NCBI RefSeq assembly: GCF_932294415.1
Contig: NC_065535.1
Span: 10,820,282-10,884,281 of the forward strand
Direction: 5' to 3'
DNA: 64,000 nucleotides
Origin: Quercus robur
Lineage: Eukaryota; Streptophyta; Magnoliopsida; Fagales; Fagaceae
Both the position numbers and the translations under genes were made by a program. Shown piece after piece: positions 26,101 through 37,585 of this stretch; position 1 is the first letter of the stretch; the number at the start of each line of letters is the position of its first letter. The notes beneath the pieces are model-generated. The model saw nothing but the letters and a program-made list of their open reading frames with translations, was not told where the DNA came from and made no database searches.

Positions 26101-29100
26101 CTTTGGAATTGATGACACATCTAGTTCTGACAAAACCTTCTCCACAGCTTCTATCTGTTGCTTTGCTAGAGGATGACTGAGGTTCATAGCAATGAGTTAT
26201 AAGACTAATTTTATCCAGCAATATCTTGTCAACACATTTACCATATTCTACCTGATGTCCACCACATGTACCAAAAGAGATGACTCTGCTATCTCCTCCA
26301 ATGTAGCTCTGAAGGCTGCAACCTGCAGGAAGTAGTTGTTGGAGAGAAGAGAAAAGATTTGTTGGGCTTCACTCCATATAATAATCAAAATTCTCTGAAA
26401 CCTCTTTTTTAGTAATGATGCGAATTTAAACTTGATTCAAGACAAAACATAAGGAGTACCAGCAGCCACTTAATATAAGACATGAGAGAGAAATGATAGT
26501 GGTAGAATAATCAATAGATTGAGGAGGATCTCACCAGCATAGTTGGTAACTTTTGGATGAAACCAACAGTATCTGTGAGAAGAAACTCCTTCCCATTCTT
26601 CATCTGGACAGAAAGACAGAAAATGTCTAACGTTACCAATTACCATCGGCAACTGTAAGTTTCTAATGCAGAAAACATAAGCATCTCAAATAATTCTACA
26701 TAGTGCTTGCACACTGAAAGTCAAGCTATTCAAACTCATTTGCAAGCTCCCAACATTTATACGGTGAATCCTAATCAAAGATCCCAGTTCGATTACATAA
26801 AGTCCAGAATCTAAATCAAAAGTCCTAAAAGTGCTTTGTTGCCAATTGAAGAATAGAAAAATATGCAACATATCAATGAAACAGTTTAAAAAACTGAAAC
26901 TACTTGTTGCCACATGGAAAGAACCATCATCTCTGACTACATAGTTGCATACAGGGGTAATACTATGTTGGAATTTCTGGGGTCATGGCCCCCCAAACTT
27001 CTTGAAAGGCTCCAAGTTTTCCTTACATTCAATGAAAATTTTTGTTAAAATATATTGATCACCCCCCTCCCAATTATAAATAATATTTTTCTCTAATTTG
27101 ACCATCTCCTTCCTGATAATGTAATCCTGGTTGCATAAAAATGCTATGGCAAGAGTTTTCCCTGATTATGTTGACTGACCTGAACCCTTCTTGTAGTTGG
27201 ATCAAGGGTAGCAAATAACCGATCCTCAGCAAGTACATTAGCTCCAGTCAATCGATTTAGAAGTGTACTTTTTCCAGCATTTGTGTACCCAACCTAAAAT
27301 GTCATTAATGTCTACTTATATTATAAACTGAAATGAACAAGTGCCCTAATAGCTTTGAAAGCCATGTATCTACTTACCAAAGAAACTACTGGGACAGGTA
27401 CAGATGTACGCCGGTTCCGGTACTGCTTTCGATGTTTCCTAACAGATTCAAGCTCTTTTTTGAGAACTCCAATCTGGAATTAGGAATGTGTTTACAACCA
27501 AATTCAATTTCTAAAGATAAGAAAAGCATTAAAAAAAAAGCTTCTGACAGAGACAACCGCAATGATTAGAATTTTTTTTTCTTTCCTGCTAAGAGAAATT
27601 AAAAGCTTATAGCCTACAAGTTTTGTGAGAAGGGAACCACATAAAGATACGTCTTGATCATTTTTCCAGGTACAGAAACATTTATATTCTATTAAAACCT
27701 GTCAAGAAAGGTCACTCACTTGAGTACGTAAGATACGCTTATCCACTTCAATCTGCTTCTCACCCATACCCTTCACCTTGCCTCCTGCTTGTCGCTCAAG
27801 GTGAGTCCACATTTTTGTTAATCGCGGTAACTGGTATTCCATTTGTGCCAATGAAACCTGGAAAGACGTTTCAGTTGTCAGTGTGAACTATACAGATCTT
27901 CTTCCTTTTGCTATTCATTAGTAGATGAAGAGGTATTCAGTCTCATTGGAAGATAAACATCTGCTCCCATGTAGGTGGTAAGGCCTCAAACTATACCAAA
28001 AGCACTAAAAGAATTTGGGGTCTTTCCAATAATATATCACAAAATTAACTAAAAGAATTATAATAAATTTGCCTGCAAAGCTGCTTCATGTGTTGCTGCC
28101 CGCTGATTAAATATATCCAGGATGAGAGCAGTGCGGTCACAAACCCTAACATCTCCTCCAAAAGCCTTCTCCAAATTGCGTAATTGCCTAAAATTATAAC
28201 AGTGAAATGAAAACATATTTTAAGATTCAATTGTGCATAACGAAGAATTTATGTATCTGCTTGAGAAAATCAGAATAACACAATGTCATTATCAACAACA
28301 TGGACAGAGATAATCTTTGTATCATAATCATTGTTTATATGAAGGGGGGTGACTATAATGATGCCATCTGAATGAAGAAGAAATTTACATTTAAACATTA
28401 AACATATGTAATGCACATATTAGGTTCACACTGACTCCATGGCATACAACACTACAAACCATCTTATAGCCTTTTTCTTCCTTTTTCCAAATCCTTGTAA
28501 ATTCCAGCAAGGCAAAACTTAAAGTTCATAACATAACCAAGGTCTTAGATATAATCTGAGAACCAACTTTTTCAGTTTTTTGCTATTTAAAACTGAAAAA
28601 AATAAAGAAATATAACTGCACTTGCATGTAAATACAATACAATAAGTTCAAAACAGCAGAAATCTTAATATGACCCAAACTAAAAGCTTAAATACAGAAA
28701 ACTAGAATATAGTTAAAAACTGAAACTTCCATTGGCAGGAATCCTGGCATGGCAGGTTCATAGTAGTAAACAAAAAATAATAATAACAAAAAAAAAAACA
28801 AAAACAAAAAAAGAGCAAAAAAGAGTGAGAAAACTGGGAAGAGCAAGTGTTGCAAAGGCTAAATAGTGTCATTTATGAAAACCAATTTGAACAGGAAGCA
28901 TATCTTTAGACACAATAACCATTAAGTTGGGAATCTCACCCAGCTGAAAGCTCATCATCGAATATTACAGTCTCAACACCAAGTCCATGGATTGCACTCT
29001 TTATCTCCGCAACCTTGCCAGAACCAATATATGTCCTTGGGTTCGGGGAAGCTAGTCTGCAGCATGTAGTAGATTAAGCAATTGAAGCTAAGATGCCAAA

Positions 29101-32100
29101 AGTTGAAGAATTCCTTAAAAAGAATAACATATGAATCCATGGACATAGATTGCTGATGTGTCATGATTTCAAAAGCATACAAAAATTATAACTGTCCAGC
29201 TAAATGCCAAAAGAACATTGAAAAAAATCCTAAACTTCACATTGAGTGTGTTAAACAAGCTAGAACATTTATGTTCTAAGTTTGTACAAAGGCACAAAAT
29301 GATAGAAGCTTAGAACCAATAAATATGTGATATATTGAATACAACAACAAAGCTTTAGTCCCAAATTTTTTGGGGTTAGCCATGAATCCTCAACAGATTA
29401 GTCAAGATTGGCCACATGTACAACGAGTATCTATAGCATATAGATTCACAAAAAAGTGACTAAATTTTACGCTAGCCGTCGACTGACCACAACCCTCCCC
29501 CTTTCACAGGCTTGGGACTGGCTGTGAACAAAATCTATGACACTAAGCACAGACACAAGCATAGTAATGCAACATATAGAATATGTTGGAAGAAATGGGT
29601 TTGATGTTGTCTGAAGCCTAGCAATCGCCCCCTAGGTGAAAAGAACCAAAACAAGTGCTTAAGGTTATTGCAATATAATCTCAGTCGGTGTATAACATTC
29701 GAATAAATTTTCTCTTTTCAATATTTTCCTTTTTCATTGTTTTCTACTCTGTTGATTCCTAACAAGGACATAAGAGAGAGAGAGACAGAATGCAAGAAAT
29801 ATACCTTTGTAGTTATGTATTTGCTTAGTAGGTTTAGTAGACTGTATAAGAAAATCAGATGTATTCAGAATGTCCTGTGTAGGTGAACATAAATACACTA
29901 CATATTTACAAGACATGCACTATATTTTCAAAAGGACAACATGCTCAAAATCAGATGTTCCCGTATTCTTTTTTGGCATGACAAATGGACTAGAGATGTC
30001 CCTCTTAAAATTCTTTATCCCCAGTTATATTTGTGTTCTGCTAATAAAGAAGCTTATGTTTCTGAAGTATTAAGCCCTTTAGTGGGTGATAACGACAGAG
30101 TGTGGAGTTTAAGCTTTTTTAGGGATTTCAATGATTGGGAGTTAGCGGCTTCTTATTCCCTACTTCATTTCATCCAAACCCGGATCCCTAGGGGTAATGG
30201 GGGTGACAGGCTTCGTTGGGCTCTTAATGGAAATGGGAAGTTTGACACTCGGTCTTTCTATCATAAGATTCGAAATGCAACTCCTTCCACTTTCCCTTGG
30301 AAGGGCATTTGGAAAGTCAAGGTTCCTAAAAGGGTGGCATTTTTTATGTGGACAGCAGCTCATGGTCAAATCCTTATCTTGGATAACCTTATGCTTCGTG
30401 GTCACCTCTTGGTGAATCGTTGTTGTATGTGCTGTTGTAATGAGGAATCTATGGATCACCTATTACTTTTCTGTCTGATAGCTCATTCTTTGTGGACTCA
30501 TATGCTTCGGTTGTTTGGGATCGAGTGGGTCATGCCAAGTTCAGTAGCGGACTTATTATTTTGTTGGTACCATTGGATTGGGAAGCATAGCTCTGATAAT
30601 TGGAATCTAGTTCCAGGCTGTTTAATGTGGAATATTTGGACTAAACGGAATCGGCATTCTTTTGAGAATAAGGGGAAAACTGTGGTTCAGTTAGTAGATT
30701 TGTGCCAACGGACCCTCTTCGATTGGTCTCAGTGTTGGGGTTTTTCGGATTGTTTTACCATTATGGAATTCCTTTCGTCTATTAGCTTTTCTTAGTTTTT
30801 CTTAGTGGCTGTTTGTGTCTTTTTGTTCACTACCGTGAACCCTGTGTATTTTAATGCTTTTCCCTTATTAATAATATTTTCTTCTTACTTATCAAAAAAA
30901 ATCACTGAATATAGAGGATGAACGAATTTCTACACTCTCCAGAAAGAGAAATTTTGGGTAAGCTAAAATAATGAAAGCACCAAAGCAATATGTCGAAGTT
31001 GCCAAGTGTCAAGGACTGCCAACTTTTATCGAGGTTTATCCTAAAGGAAACAATTGTCTGTTGCCTAGTTTCCCAAGGTTATCACCTAATCATTGCTTTG
31101 CCACCATTGCCCCTGGTACCAAAAGCTGGTCATAGGTGGTCTCCAATGCAATAAAACAGCTAAGTTGGTTCATCCCATAGTACTTCAACAAAGACAAACA
31201 TTTTCCAATTGACACATCATTTAACTACACAAGTAGAAAATACTAGGATGGACCATATGATATGTAAACTTTCTAAAAATATCCTAGGTAAGAAGAACCA
31301 GCGACATATCAGGGACTACTCACTTTTGATGCGTGGAACCAACAACCAAAACCCCAGCAGTGTCAGCCAACTGAGCCAATTCCTTAAGTGATTCTTCTAC
31401 ACCAAAAGAATCCTCTATATCACCTTTGCGCTCAACACCAACAATGTAGGCCTTTTCTTCAAAAACCTGAAAACATGAATAGTCCAATTACCTCTCTTTT
31501 AAAAAATAACTCTTCTTCAACTAGAGCTTTTTACCAAAGAAAAGAAGCTAAAATAAGCAAGTTCGAACTTACCAATACTGAATCAAAAGAATTTTACACT
31601 AATATTACTCTATACTATTAATTTAGCCTAAAAATATTTGTCCATACAGCCAAACATGTTGCGTGAAAGGGTTTCTGGAAAGCCCTCCTGCACAAGGCTG
31701 ACAATGAACACTAGTATGGGCTTGTGAAAGATGTCACCAACAAAAAATTAGTGGGGAAAAACTAGAGGAAAAGAAGAGAAAGAGCAATCACAAGCAAGAT
31801 AACACCAAGAATTTATATGATTCAGCAATCGCCTACGTCCATGGGCAGTAGGTGTTAGAATTATGTGGTTAAATGATTTAATTTACCATTTCTCTATAGC
31901 TTAAACTTTTGAGAAAAATAGAATAGGTAATTTAACATGGTATCAAAGTAGGAGGTCCTAAGTTCAATCAATGTCTCCTCTACTCTACCTAAGGAATTTT
32001 GAGCCCACACGTGAGGGAAAGGGTTAGAATTATGTGGTTAACTGATTAAATTTAACATTTCCTAATAGCTTAAGCTTTTGGGAGAATCGATAATTTAACA

Positions 32101-32960
32101 ATATCGATAAATTTCAATGATAGCCTACATCCATGGGTAGCAACAGTAGCAAAGAATAAATTCAGAGAGATTAAAAAGAGTTTACACACTCAAAAGAGCA
32201 CGTATCCTTTTTTCTTCTCTCTCCTCTCCTCTCTCTCTCTCTCTCTTTCTGTGCAAATCTTTCACATGACTCCACACACACACACACAAATAGGTCAAAA
32301 CTCAAGACAACCTCTGTATTGGTCACACAAGTTCCTAAGATAACAAACCAATCCAAAATGCAAGAGTCACAAAGCATTATTTTGAAACAAATATTAATGT
32401 TGGCCAAAAAAAAAAAAATCAAAAGCCACAGATTCATCTCTTGCATTTGCAAAATTATCCATACAAAAGAAAAGAGATGGTTAAAAGAAACGAACCTCCC
32501 TGCCGTTTCGTAGCTTAAACCTATTCTCAAAACTGTCATCATCGTCCTCCTCTTTCTTCTTTTTAGTTTTAGTCGCCGACGGAGTTTGGGATTTAGTGTC
32601 TGCAACTCCATTGATTACAGGTCCATGAACCTCTTCTTCTTCTACTTCTACTTCTACTTCTACTTGTACCTCCTCATCGATCACTGCGCTTTTCAGAGCT
32701 AAACTGCTATCAGTGGAATCGACTCCGACTCCAAGCCCTTGCTGCTGGAGACTTCTAGCGATGAACCGCGAAGAAGAAGAATAAATATTGAGATTGTGGT
32801 GGTGGTGGTGGTGGTGGTAGTTCGAATCGTTTTTTAGTGTGAGGGGGAAATTTGGGCGATAAGGGTTTGAATTGGATGGTGGAGGAGACCATGGATAATT
32901 GGGGTCGTGACTTAGAGGTGAGGGCCGAATTATACTACAACAACAAATGCATGCGCTCAT
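23125..32960 (-). CDS. HflX-family ribosome-associated GTPase, probably plastid
   Basis: Thirteen exons: 32496-32960, 31324-31466, 28940-29056, 28073-28187, 27720-27857, 27378-27473, 27180-27293, 26535-26603, 26252-26322, 26083-26176, 24244-24372, 24013-24102, 23125-23217. They close in frame to 577 residues. Residues 1-155 form a variable leader with Ser/Pro-rich start, seven His in a row and a Val/Glu-rich acidic run, consistent with a transit peptide plus extension. The HflX N-domain follows ([35 protein letters not shown]). The G domain shows G1 GYTNAGKS (360-367), DPTTR, G3 DTVGF (407-411), G4 NKVD (473-476) and G5 SA (498-499). Bacterial HflX binds and splits stalled 70S ribosomes; the plant protein is presumed to act in organelles. 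Intron 4 is GC-AG. Introns 1, 2 and 10 carry mobile elements. Confidence 0.95.
24517..24784 (+). mobile_element. MITE in HflX intron 10 (family shared with 49.6 kb)
   Basis: The ends are inverted: GTGCATTTGGATAC on the left and the complement of GTTAGTTTGGATTC on the right. The left arm continues AACTTATTTTGCT and the right end contains GCGTTTGCGTTT in reverse, both shared with the 49.6-kb copy in opposite orientation. Inside is a 50-bp unit repeated twice (24615-24664, 24665-24714) with one difference, containing the hairpin CACTGTTCAT...ATGAACAGTG. The target duplication was not resolved. Confidence 0.7.
29337..29560 (-). mobile_element. Probable RTE-LINE or SINE tail with TTG-type end
   Basis: On the minus strand the fragment ends GGGACTAAAGCTTTGTTGTTG, the type of 3' end seen in plant RTE LINEs and the SINEs that borrow their tails. 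The part near 29500 (CCTCCCCCTTTCACAGGC and neighbours) also recalls RTE 3' UTR sequence. It lies in HflX intron 2. Family and left limit are uncertain. Confidence 0.35.
29953..30901 (+). mobile_element. 5'-truncated L1-type LINE, zf-RVT end, antisense in HflX intron 2
   Basis: An open frame ending at 30795 encodes the C-terminal zinc-binding domain that follows reverse transcriptase in plant L1 LINEs. It shows [32 protein letters not shown] and the metal-binding [18 protein letters not shown]. The reverse transcriptase and endonuclease parts are missing, as expected for 5' truncation. After the stop come about 100 bases of 3' UTR ending TTACTTATC plus an A-run (30893-30900). The element is antisense to the host gene. 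The long intact frame implies a fairly young copy. No convincing target duplication was found. Confidence 0.88.
31660..32330. mobile_element. Possible LTR fragment flanking the TRIM
   Basis: The words CGCCTACGTCCATGGG (about 31831) and GCCTACATCCATGGG (about 32125) flank the TRIM and resemble a motif common in copia LTRs. Next to them lie a CT-rich run (32219-32248) and a CA run (32274-32287). No ends can be set. Confidence 0.3.
31853..32100 (+). mobile_element. TRIM, 248 bp, in HflX intron 1
   Basis: A miniature LTR retroelement with no coding capacity. A 5' LTR of 85 bp (31853-31937, TGTTAGAATT...TTTAACA) is followed at once by TGGTATCAAAG, close to the initiator-Met primer site. About 75 bp later the purine tract GAGGGAAAGGG leads into a 79-bp 3' LTR (32022-32100). 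The two LTRs differ at a number of sites, so it is old. No 5-bp target duplication is recognisable. Confidence 0.75.
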
Positions 32961-33927
32961 TATACTTTACTTTTGCTGCTTCTTCTTCTTCTTCTTATTC
33001 TTCTTGTGGTTATTACTTGTTATGTTGCATTTTTTTGGTTAACGGTAACGCCCAAATATCAGATGGTCCAGTATACTCCACAGTATCTACTATCTAGTCC
33101 AGTGTTCAACGACCCGCATAAGCGGATACGTCCGAACCGACCCGAAAGGTCATGGGTGGTTTTGAATCTTCTCATGAGGTGATTATGATGGATGCGGGTC
33201 AAATGTTTAAGGTTTCATTCGGGAGTACATAAAAATGAAGATAAATGAATAACATGGAATTATGTAATTTTGTTTAGATACTTTAAAAATAGAAGAATTA
33301 AATGTAATTGTTTTTGGAGTAATATTAGGATGAATGAAAGTATTTTTATATCCCCTATTATTAAATAAAGTGTTGAATATGTTGGGGTGTTTTGGGAGTT
33401 TAAGTATAAATTTAATTAAATCTAATTACATTTTCCCTGATTCCTCTTAACTTGGAGGGGAAATGAAATTTTGAGGTTTCAACGAAAAATGAAAAAATGA
33501 GTGTTATTCATTCCATTTTTTCCCACCTTTTAAAAAAAAAAAATAATTACAACATGCTGCTAAACTCGCAATTCGAACATTTTTCCCCCTTAGACCCTCA
33601 AGCACTTTATACATGGGGAGGTGTCAATTCAGCTACAAGGTCTTTTTCTTTTTTTTTCATTCAATCTATTAAAATTCCCAAACAAATGAATGAAATGAAT
33701 ATTCAAAATAATTATTTGCATTCCATTCCTTTCTCTCTTTCCAATTAAAGTGTAAGAAATTTTTAATTCTCAAATGGGTGTTTGGTAAAAAAAGAGAAAA
33801 ACTCACCCACAAATACAACCCAATTGTGCACATTATATGGTCCATATTTAATTGTGAATCTAGGAAAATTTTATTGGATTTGGATGTAAAAGGAAAATTT
33901 TTAACAATGCAAAATGTTAGAAAAAAC

Positions 33928-33971
<44 letters not shown>

Positions 33972-34329
33972 GATCCAAGAGTTAATATTTTAAACAAACT
34001 TTTTAAACTATCAATCTCAACCTTTAAAAGACGATGCAACAAATCTCAATCCATTTTATCAAGAAACTCAACAACATTGGTCAAACTTGGTTAAAACTAT
34101 TATTTTTCAATGATTTTATATTTTTTTCGAGTTCATGTTGAATTGGAACCAACCAGCTTAGCTAACTTGAGTAATATGGGTGTTCAAGATTGAGTTGGAT
34201 TGGGTTTGGTGACCACTCAGCCTAAGTCTTTTGGATGTAACAATTTTCACAATATTTTACAAAACAGTTGAGTCGATAAGTTATTTTGCAAGAACCGTAG
34301 ATGCAAGTCGTGCGTACCCAAAATAAAGT
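32961..34329. other. Intergenic: HflX upstream region
   Basis: The first few hundred bases upstream of the HflX start codon should hold its promoter. A (TA)n run lies at 33930-33968. No gene or clear element end was seen. Confidence 0.5.
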
Positions 34330-34975
34330 CAATGGGCTAGTTTAATGCTTGGGTTCACAACCTATCTGTATTGTGGGTTTTGGATTTCCTACAATGGGTA
34401 ATTCCTGATTCGGAGACCCAAATGCACACCCTGGTTTCACTGAGTACTCTCATTTTTCTCGTGTTACTCTCCTTCCTAACAGCAACTCCCTTCCTCCCCC
34501 TTCTTCCTCACACTCTCCTTCTATTTATAGCTCAAGATGAGTGAGGAAGTCATGATTATTCCTGATTGTCAGTGGGAATAAAGGTCCAATGTCATTACCC
34601 CTAAGTAGGTGTTTAGTTGGGAGTGGAAGTGGCAAGAGTGGCATTGGAACTAGTTCCCACCTCAAAAGAGCTGTTCGGCAGTGATATTCCTCAAGGCTAT
34701 ACCGAGTAATTGAGATGTGCACCCTGAGCAGTCACGTTCCCGTCCGTGATGTAGCTGACTGGGCAGGGCCCAGGTTATGGACCAAGGTGTTTGGGTCATG
34801 ATTACAGGCCCAATGGGCCTTAGGCCAAGCATTGTGGTACATGGCCCGAGCCCCCGACCTAGCAGGCCTGGGGCCTTGCTTTGAACAGAGGGTTGGGGTC
34901 ATGGACTGTGCCATAGGGCCAAGGTTTAGGGCCCAATGGGTTTGGGGACCCCATACCATAGACAAGTATAAGCCC
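34330..34975 (+). mobile_element. Possible LTR-derived fragment
   Basis: GC-richer than its surroundings, with a CT-rich run followed by CTATTTATAG (about 34522, TATA-like) and repeated GGGCCC-type words. This resembles the composition of the solo LTR at 55.3 kb, but I could not find matching ends or a target duplication. Confidence 0.3.
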
Positions 34976-35093
34976 TAAACCTTAATTTTATTTTTTGCAC
35001 TTAATTTGATCTGAAATGCTATGTTAATGTGACTCAACAAAAGTGTAGCAATAATAAATGATATGCTTCAGATTTTAGATATTACAAGTTTGA

Positions 35094-35425
35094 GATATAT
35101 ATATATATATACACACACACACATTTTAATAAATTTAGATTTAGAATAGGTGTTCTCAACCCAAACATTTTTTTTTTTTTTTTTGATAACCTTCAATATA
35201 TTTCAAAGACAAACTGAAAGTAACAAAGCCTAGGCATCTTCCTTACAAGCTGAAGCCACTCTAGCTGGAAGATTGTCTGAACACAAACAAAAGGAAATAA
35301 AGGACTCTAGTGCGTACTTGCTGCTTCGTAAGCAGCAATGTTTCCACTTCTTTTTACCCACAAAAAAAAAAAAAAAAAAAAAAAAAAAACAAACAAACAA
35401 ACAAACAAACAAACAAACAAGAAAC
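35094..35425. repeat. Simple repeats: (TA)n(CA)n, T-run, A28(CAAA)n
   Basis: A TA run passing into CA lies at 35094-35122, a T-run at about 35168-35184, and 28 A followed by about nine CAAA units at 35362-35425. Confidence 0.9.
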
Positions 35426-35510
35426 AAAAGATTTTGCCTAAAACCAATTGTCAAACACCAGAGAGGAGATAACCCATGTCTTTTCCCTATATGTAAGTCC
35501 ACAAAAAAAA

Positions 35511-35859
35511 GACCAAAGCAGACCAAAATGGACCGAATTGGACACAAATGGACCAAATTGGACCAAATGAAAAGAAGTGGACTAAATGGGAACAATATGG
35601 AAGAAATTGGACCGAATAGGACCTAAGTAGACCGAATAAGAACAAGGTGAACTGAATAGGACTGAAGTGGACTGAATAAGAACAAATGGACAGATTAGGA
35701 CCAAAGTGGACGTAATGGACCAAATAAGAACAAATAGGACCGAATTGGACTAATGTCAACTGAATAGGACTGAAGTGGACAAAATGGATCGAATAGGACC
35801 AATGTGGACTGAATAGGACAGAATTTGACAGAATAGGACCAATGTGGACCAAATAAGAC
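35511..35859. repeat. Decamer minisatellite, about 35 units
   Basis: About 349 bp made of degenerate 10-bp units of the form GGACCGAATA or GGACCAAATG. Units vary, with occasional 9- or 11-bp steps. The array lacks stops on both strands over long stretches, which creates spurious open frames. It lies between the HflX and BLH11-like genes. Confidence 0.9.
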
Positions 35860-37585
35860 TTTTAAATATTTATCATTTTTATTGCATTTTTAGGGATCAT
35901 ATTTTTAATTTCTAATGTAATTTTTATTTTGTATTTTTTAACTCAAAACTAAATATTTTAGCCCAAATATATTAAAATTTCATACTTTTCAACCCAAAAA
36001 TTAAGGGAAAAAATTGAAGTTTTGAACTAAACTTGAAAAGACAACATACAAAAAGAATCAATTTAAGATCCAATTAATATTTAATTTCTAGAAAGAACAA
36101 ATTTTCTTCAACAAATTTTAGAGAACATATTATACATTATATTATAACTACAAATAATTATTTATTTTCACACATCACGTGAATCTGCGACTAGTTTAAT
36201 TAAAAAATCTAATATATTGTACTTAAATTTCACCCTAAAGAATTGTACTTAAGTTTTACCATCTTATCAGATTCCCAAAAAAAAAGTTTTATCTTGTTAT
36301 CATAATTTCTCTTCTTAAATTAACATTTAATACTCATTAAATGCTACAATAGTACCATCCTTAGCTTATGAGTAAGAGTGGGAAAAAAACAGATTCCACT
36401 TCTTTTGGGTTATAACCGAATGAAACCAAGTAAAACTGAACTGCTATTTTTGGCAAAGGTCAAGTTTGGACTAAGACACATCACTTAAAAGCTAAAAATA
36501 TATTTTTTACTTCTTTAAGGGCAGAACTCCTTTATAAAGAGGGGACGAAACCATACACACCCCACAATCACAATCCATTAGTACCCAAAGATAAGACCAA
36601 AAACTATAACTCTTTTTTCTCGCCTGTCCTTCATTTACTTTACCTTACAAATGCCCTTGAGACAATGGGAATGTCCTAGACTTAAGAACCTAAGTTTCAA
36701 TGCTCTATTGTCTAATGATTTGCATTTTGCAGAGAGAATCAAATTATGAAACCATCTAGAAAAGTATTTTCAGTTTGAATACTCAATTTAGTTACTTTCA
36801 TGGTGCTAGGACTGAGTGGCTACAGGCTACATACAATAAGTTCACAAATCTACACAAATTCATATTTTTCACAATAAATTTGTGAATTTGCATGCGCCTA
36901 TAATCTCATAGGGCAACAAAAGACTTAATATAGAAGGGAGGGGAATATAAAAGGCTCATTATCTCTTCTTCTTCTTTTTTCTCTAATGTATATGTCTATT
37001 CACTTCCACATTGATAGTTGATATATTTTTGAATTTTGTAAATCCTATTATAAATATGAGTTCAATTGTAATATTTATCAATCAAAATGAATAAGAAAGA
37101 TGTAATATTTTGGCTGTAGACCATTAGAGTTATATCACCTGTTCTTCAATTCTTTCATCTTCTCCTTATTTCCTATAAATCATATTTTAAATTATGTCAT
37201 TTTTCAAATGATGCTATTACACTGAGCTATCACTTGAATGCCAGAAGTACAATCTATATCAATGCTAATTGAATCTTGAAATTGACATGCAATTAATGAA
37301 GAACTTTGACAATGCTTTTAGCTGCCAACTTGCACAATACTAAAATGTTTTTTTTTTTTGGGGGCGGGGGGTGGGGGGGGGGTGGGGGGTGTAAATACTA
37401 ACAGGCTTTAGAAACTAACACAGTTGGTGTTCTTGAACAAATTTGACCCTGGTTAGTTCAACCACATTCCGAAGGTCTTTAATCTATATATGCAAAAATG
37501 AGCACTTACTAGAGGTCATTCATTCTTGGCTCACTTTACAAGAGTTTGCATTAATTGCTATCCTAAGTTGATTTTTCCTACCCCT
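35860..37585. other. Intergenic, 3' flank of the BLH11-like gene
   Basis: AT-rich with no gene. Two promoter-like stretches (TTTATAAAGAGG at about 36531 and GAATATAAAAGG at about 36945) lead to no open frame and could be LTR remnants. A near-pure G run at 37360-37389 is listed separately. Confidence 0.45.
37360..37389 (+). other. G-run with four long G-tracts (G-quadruplex potential)
   Basis: G5-C-G6-T-G10-T-G6 directly after a T-run, about 200 bases 3' of the BLH11-like stop codon. Four G-tracts with one-base loops fit the strict quadruplex pattern. The G-rich strand is the template strand of the neighbouring gene. Confidence 0.8.

Noticed and set aside
26940-27110. GGGGTCATGGCCCCCC-type sequence in HflX intron 7
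   Set aside because: It looks like part of a dispersed repeat, but no ends, duplications or family could be identified.
28021-28072. A possible GT donor downstream of HflX exon 4
   Set aside because: The first GT after the conserved HEAALQ end lies beyond an in-frame stop and would disrupt the family alignment; the GC donor keeps both frame and alignment.
35230-35852. Open frames over 100 codons on both strands
   Set aside because: They are made by the decamer array and the A28(CAAA)n tract; the residue patterns simply repeat the DNA unit.
36240-36300. Possible further micro-insertion around an A-run with GTTTTA..TTATC repeats
   Set aside because: The flanking repeats match at only about 13 of 17 sites in AT-rich DNA, which is too weak to claim.
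36525-36610. TATA-like word followed by a leader-like sequence
   Set aside because: No open frame or splice-compatible coding sequence follows before the 3' end of the convergent-side gene.
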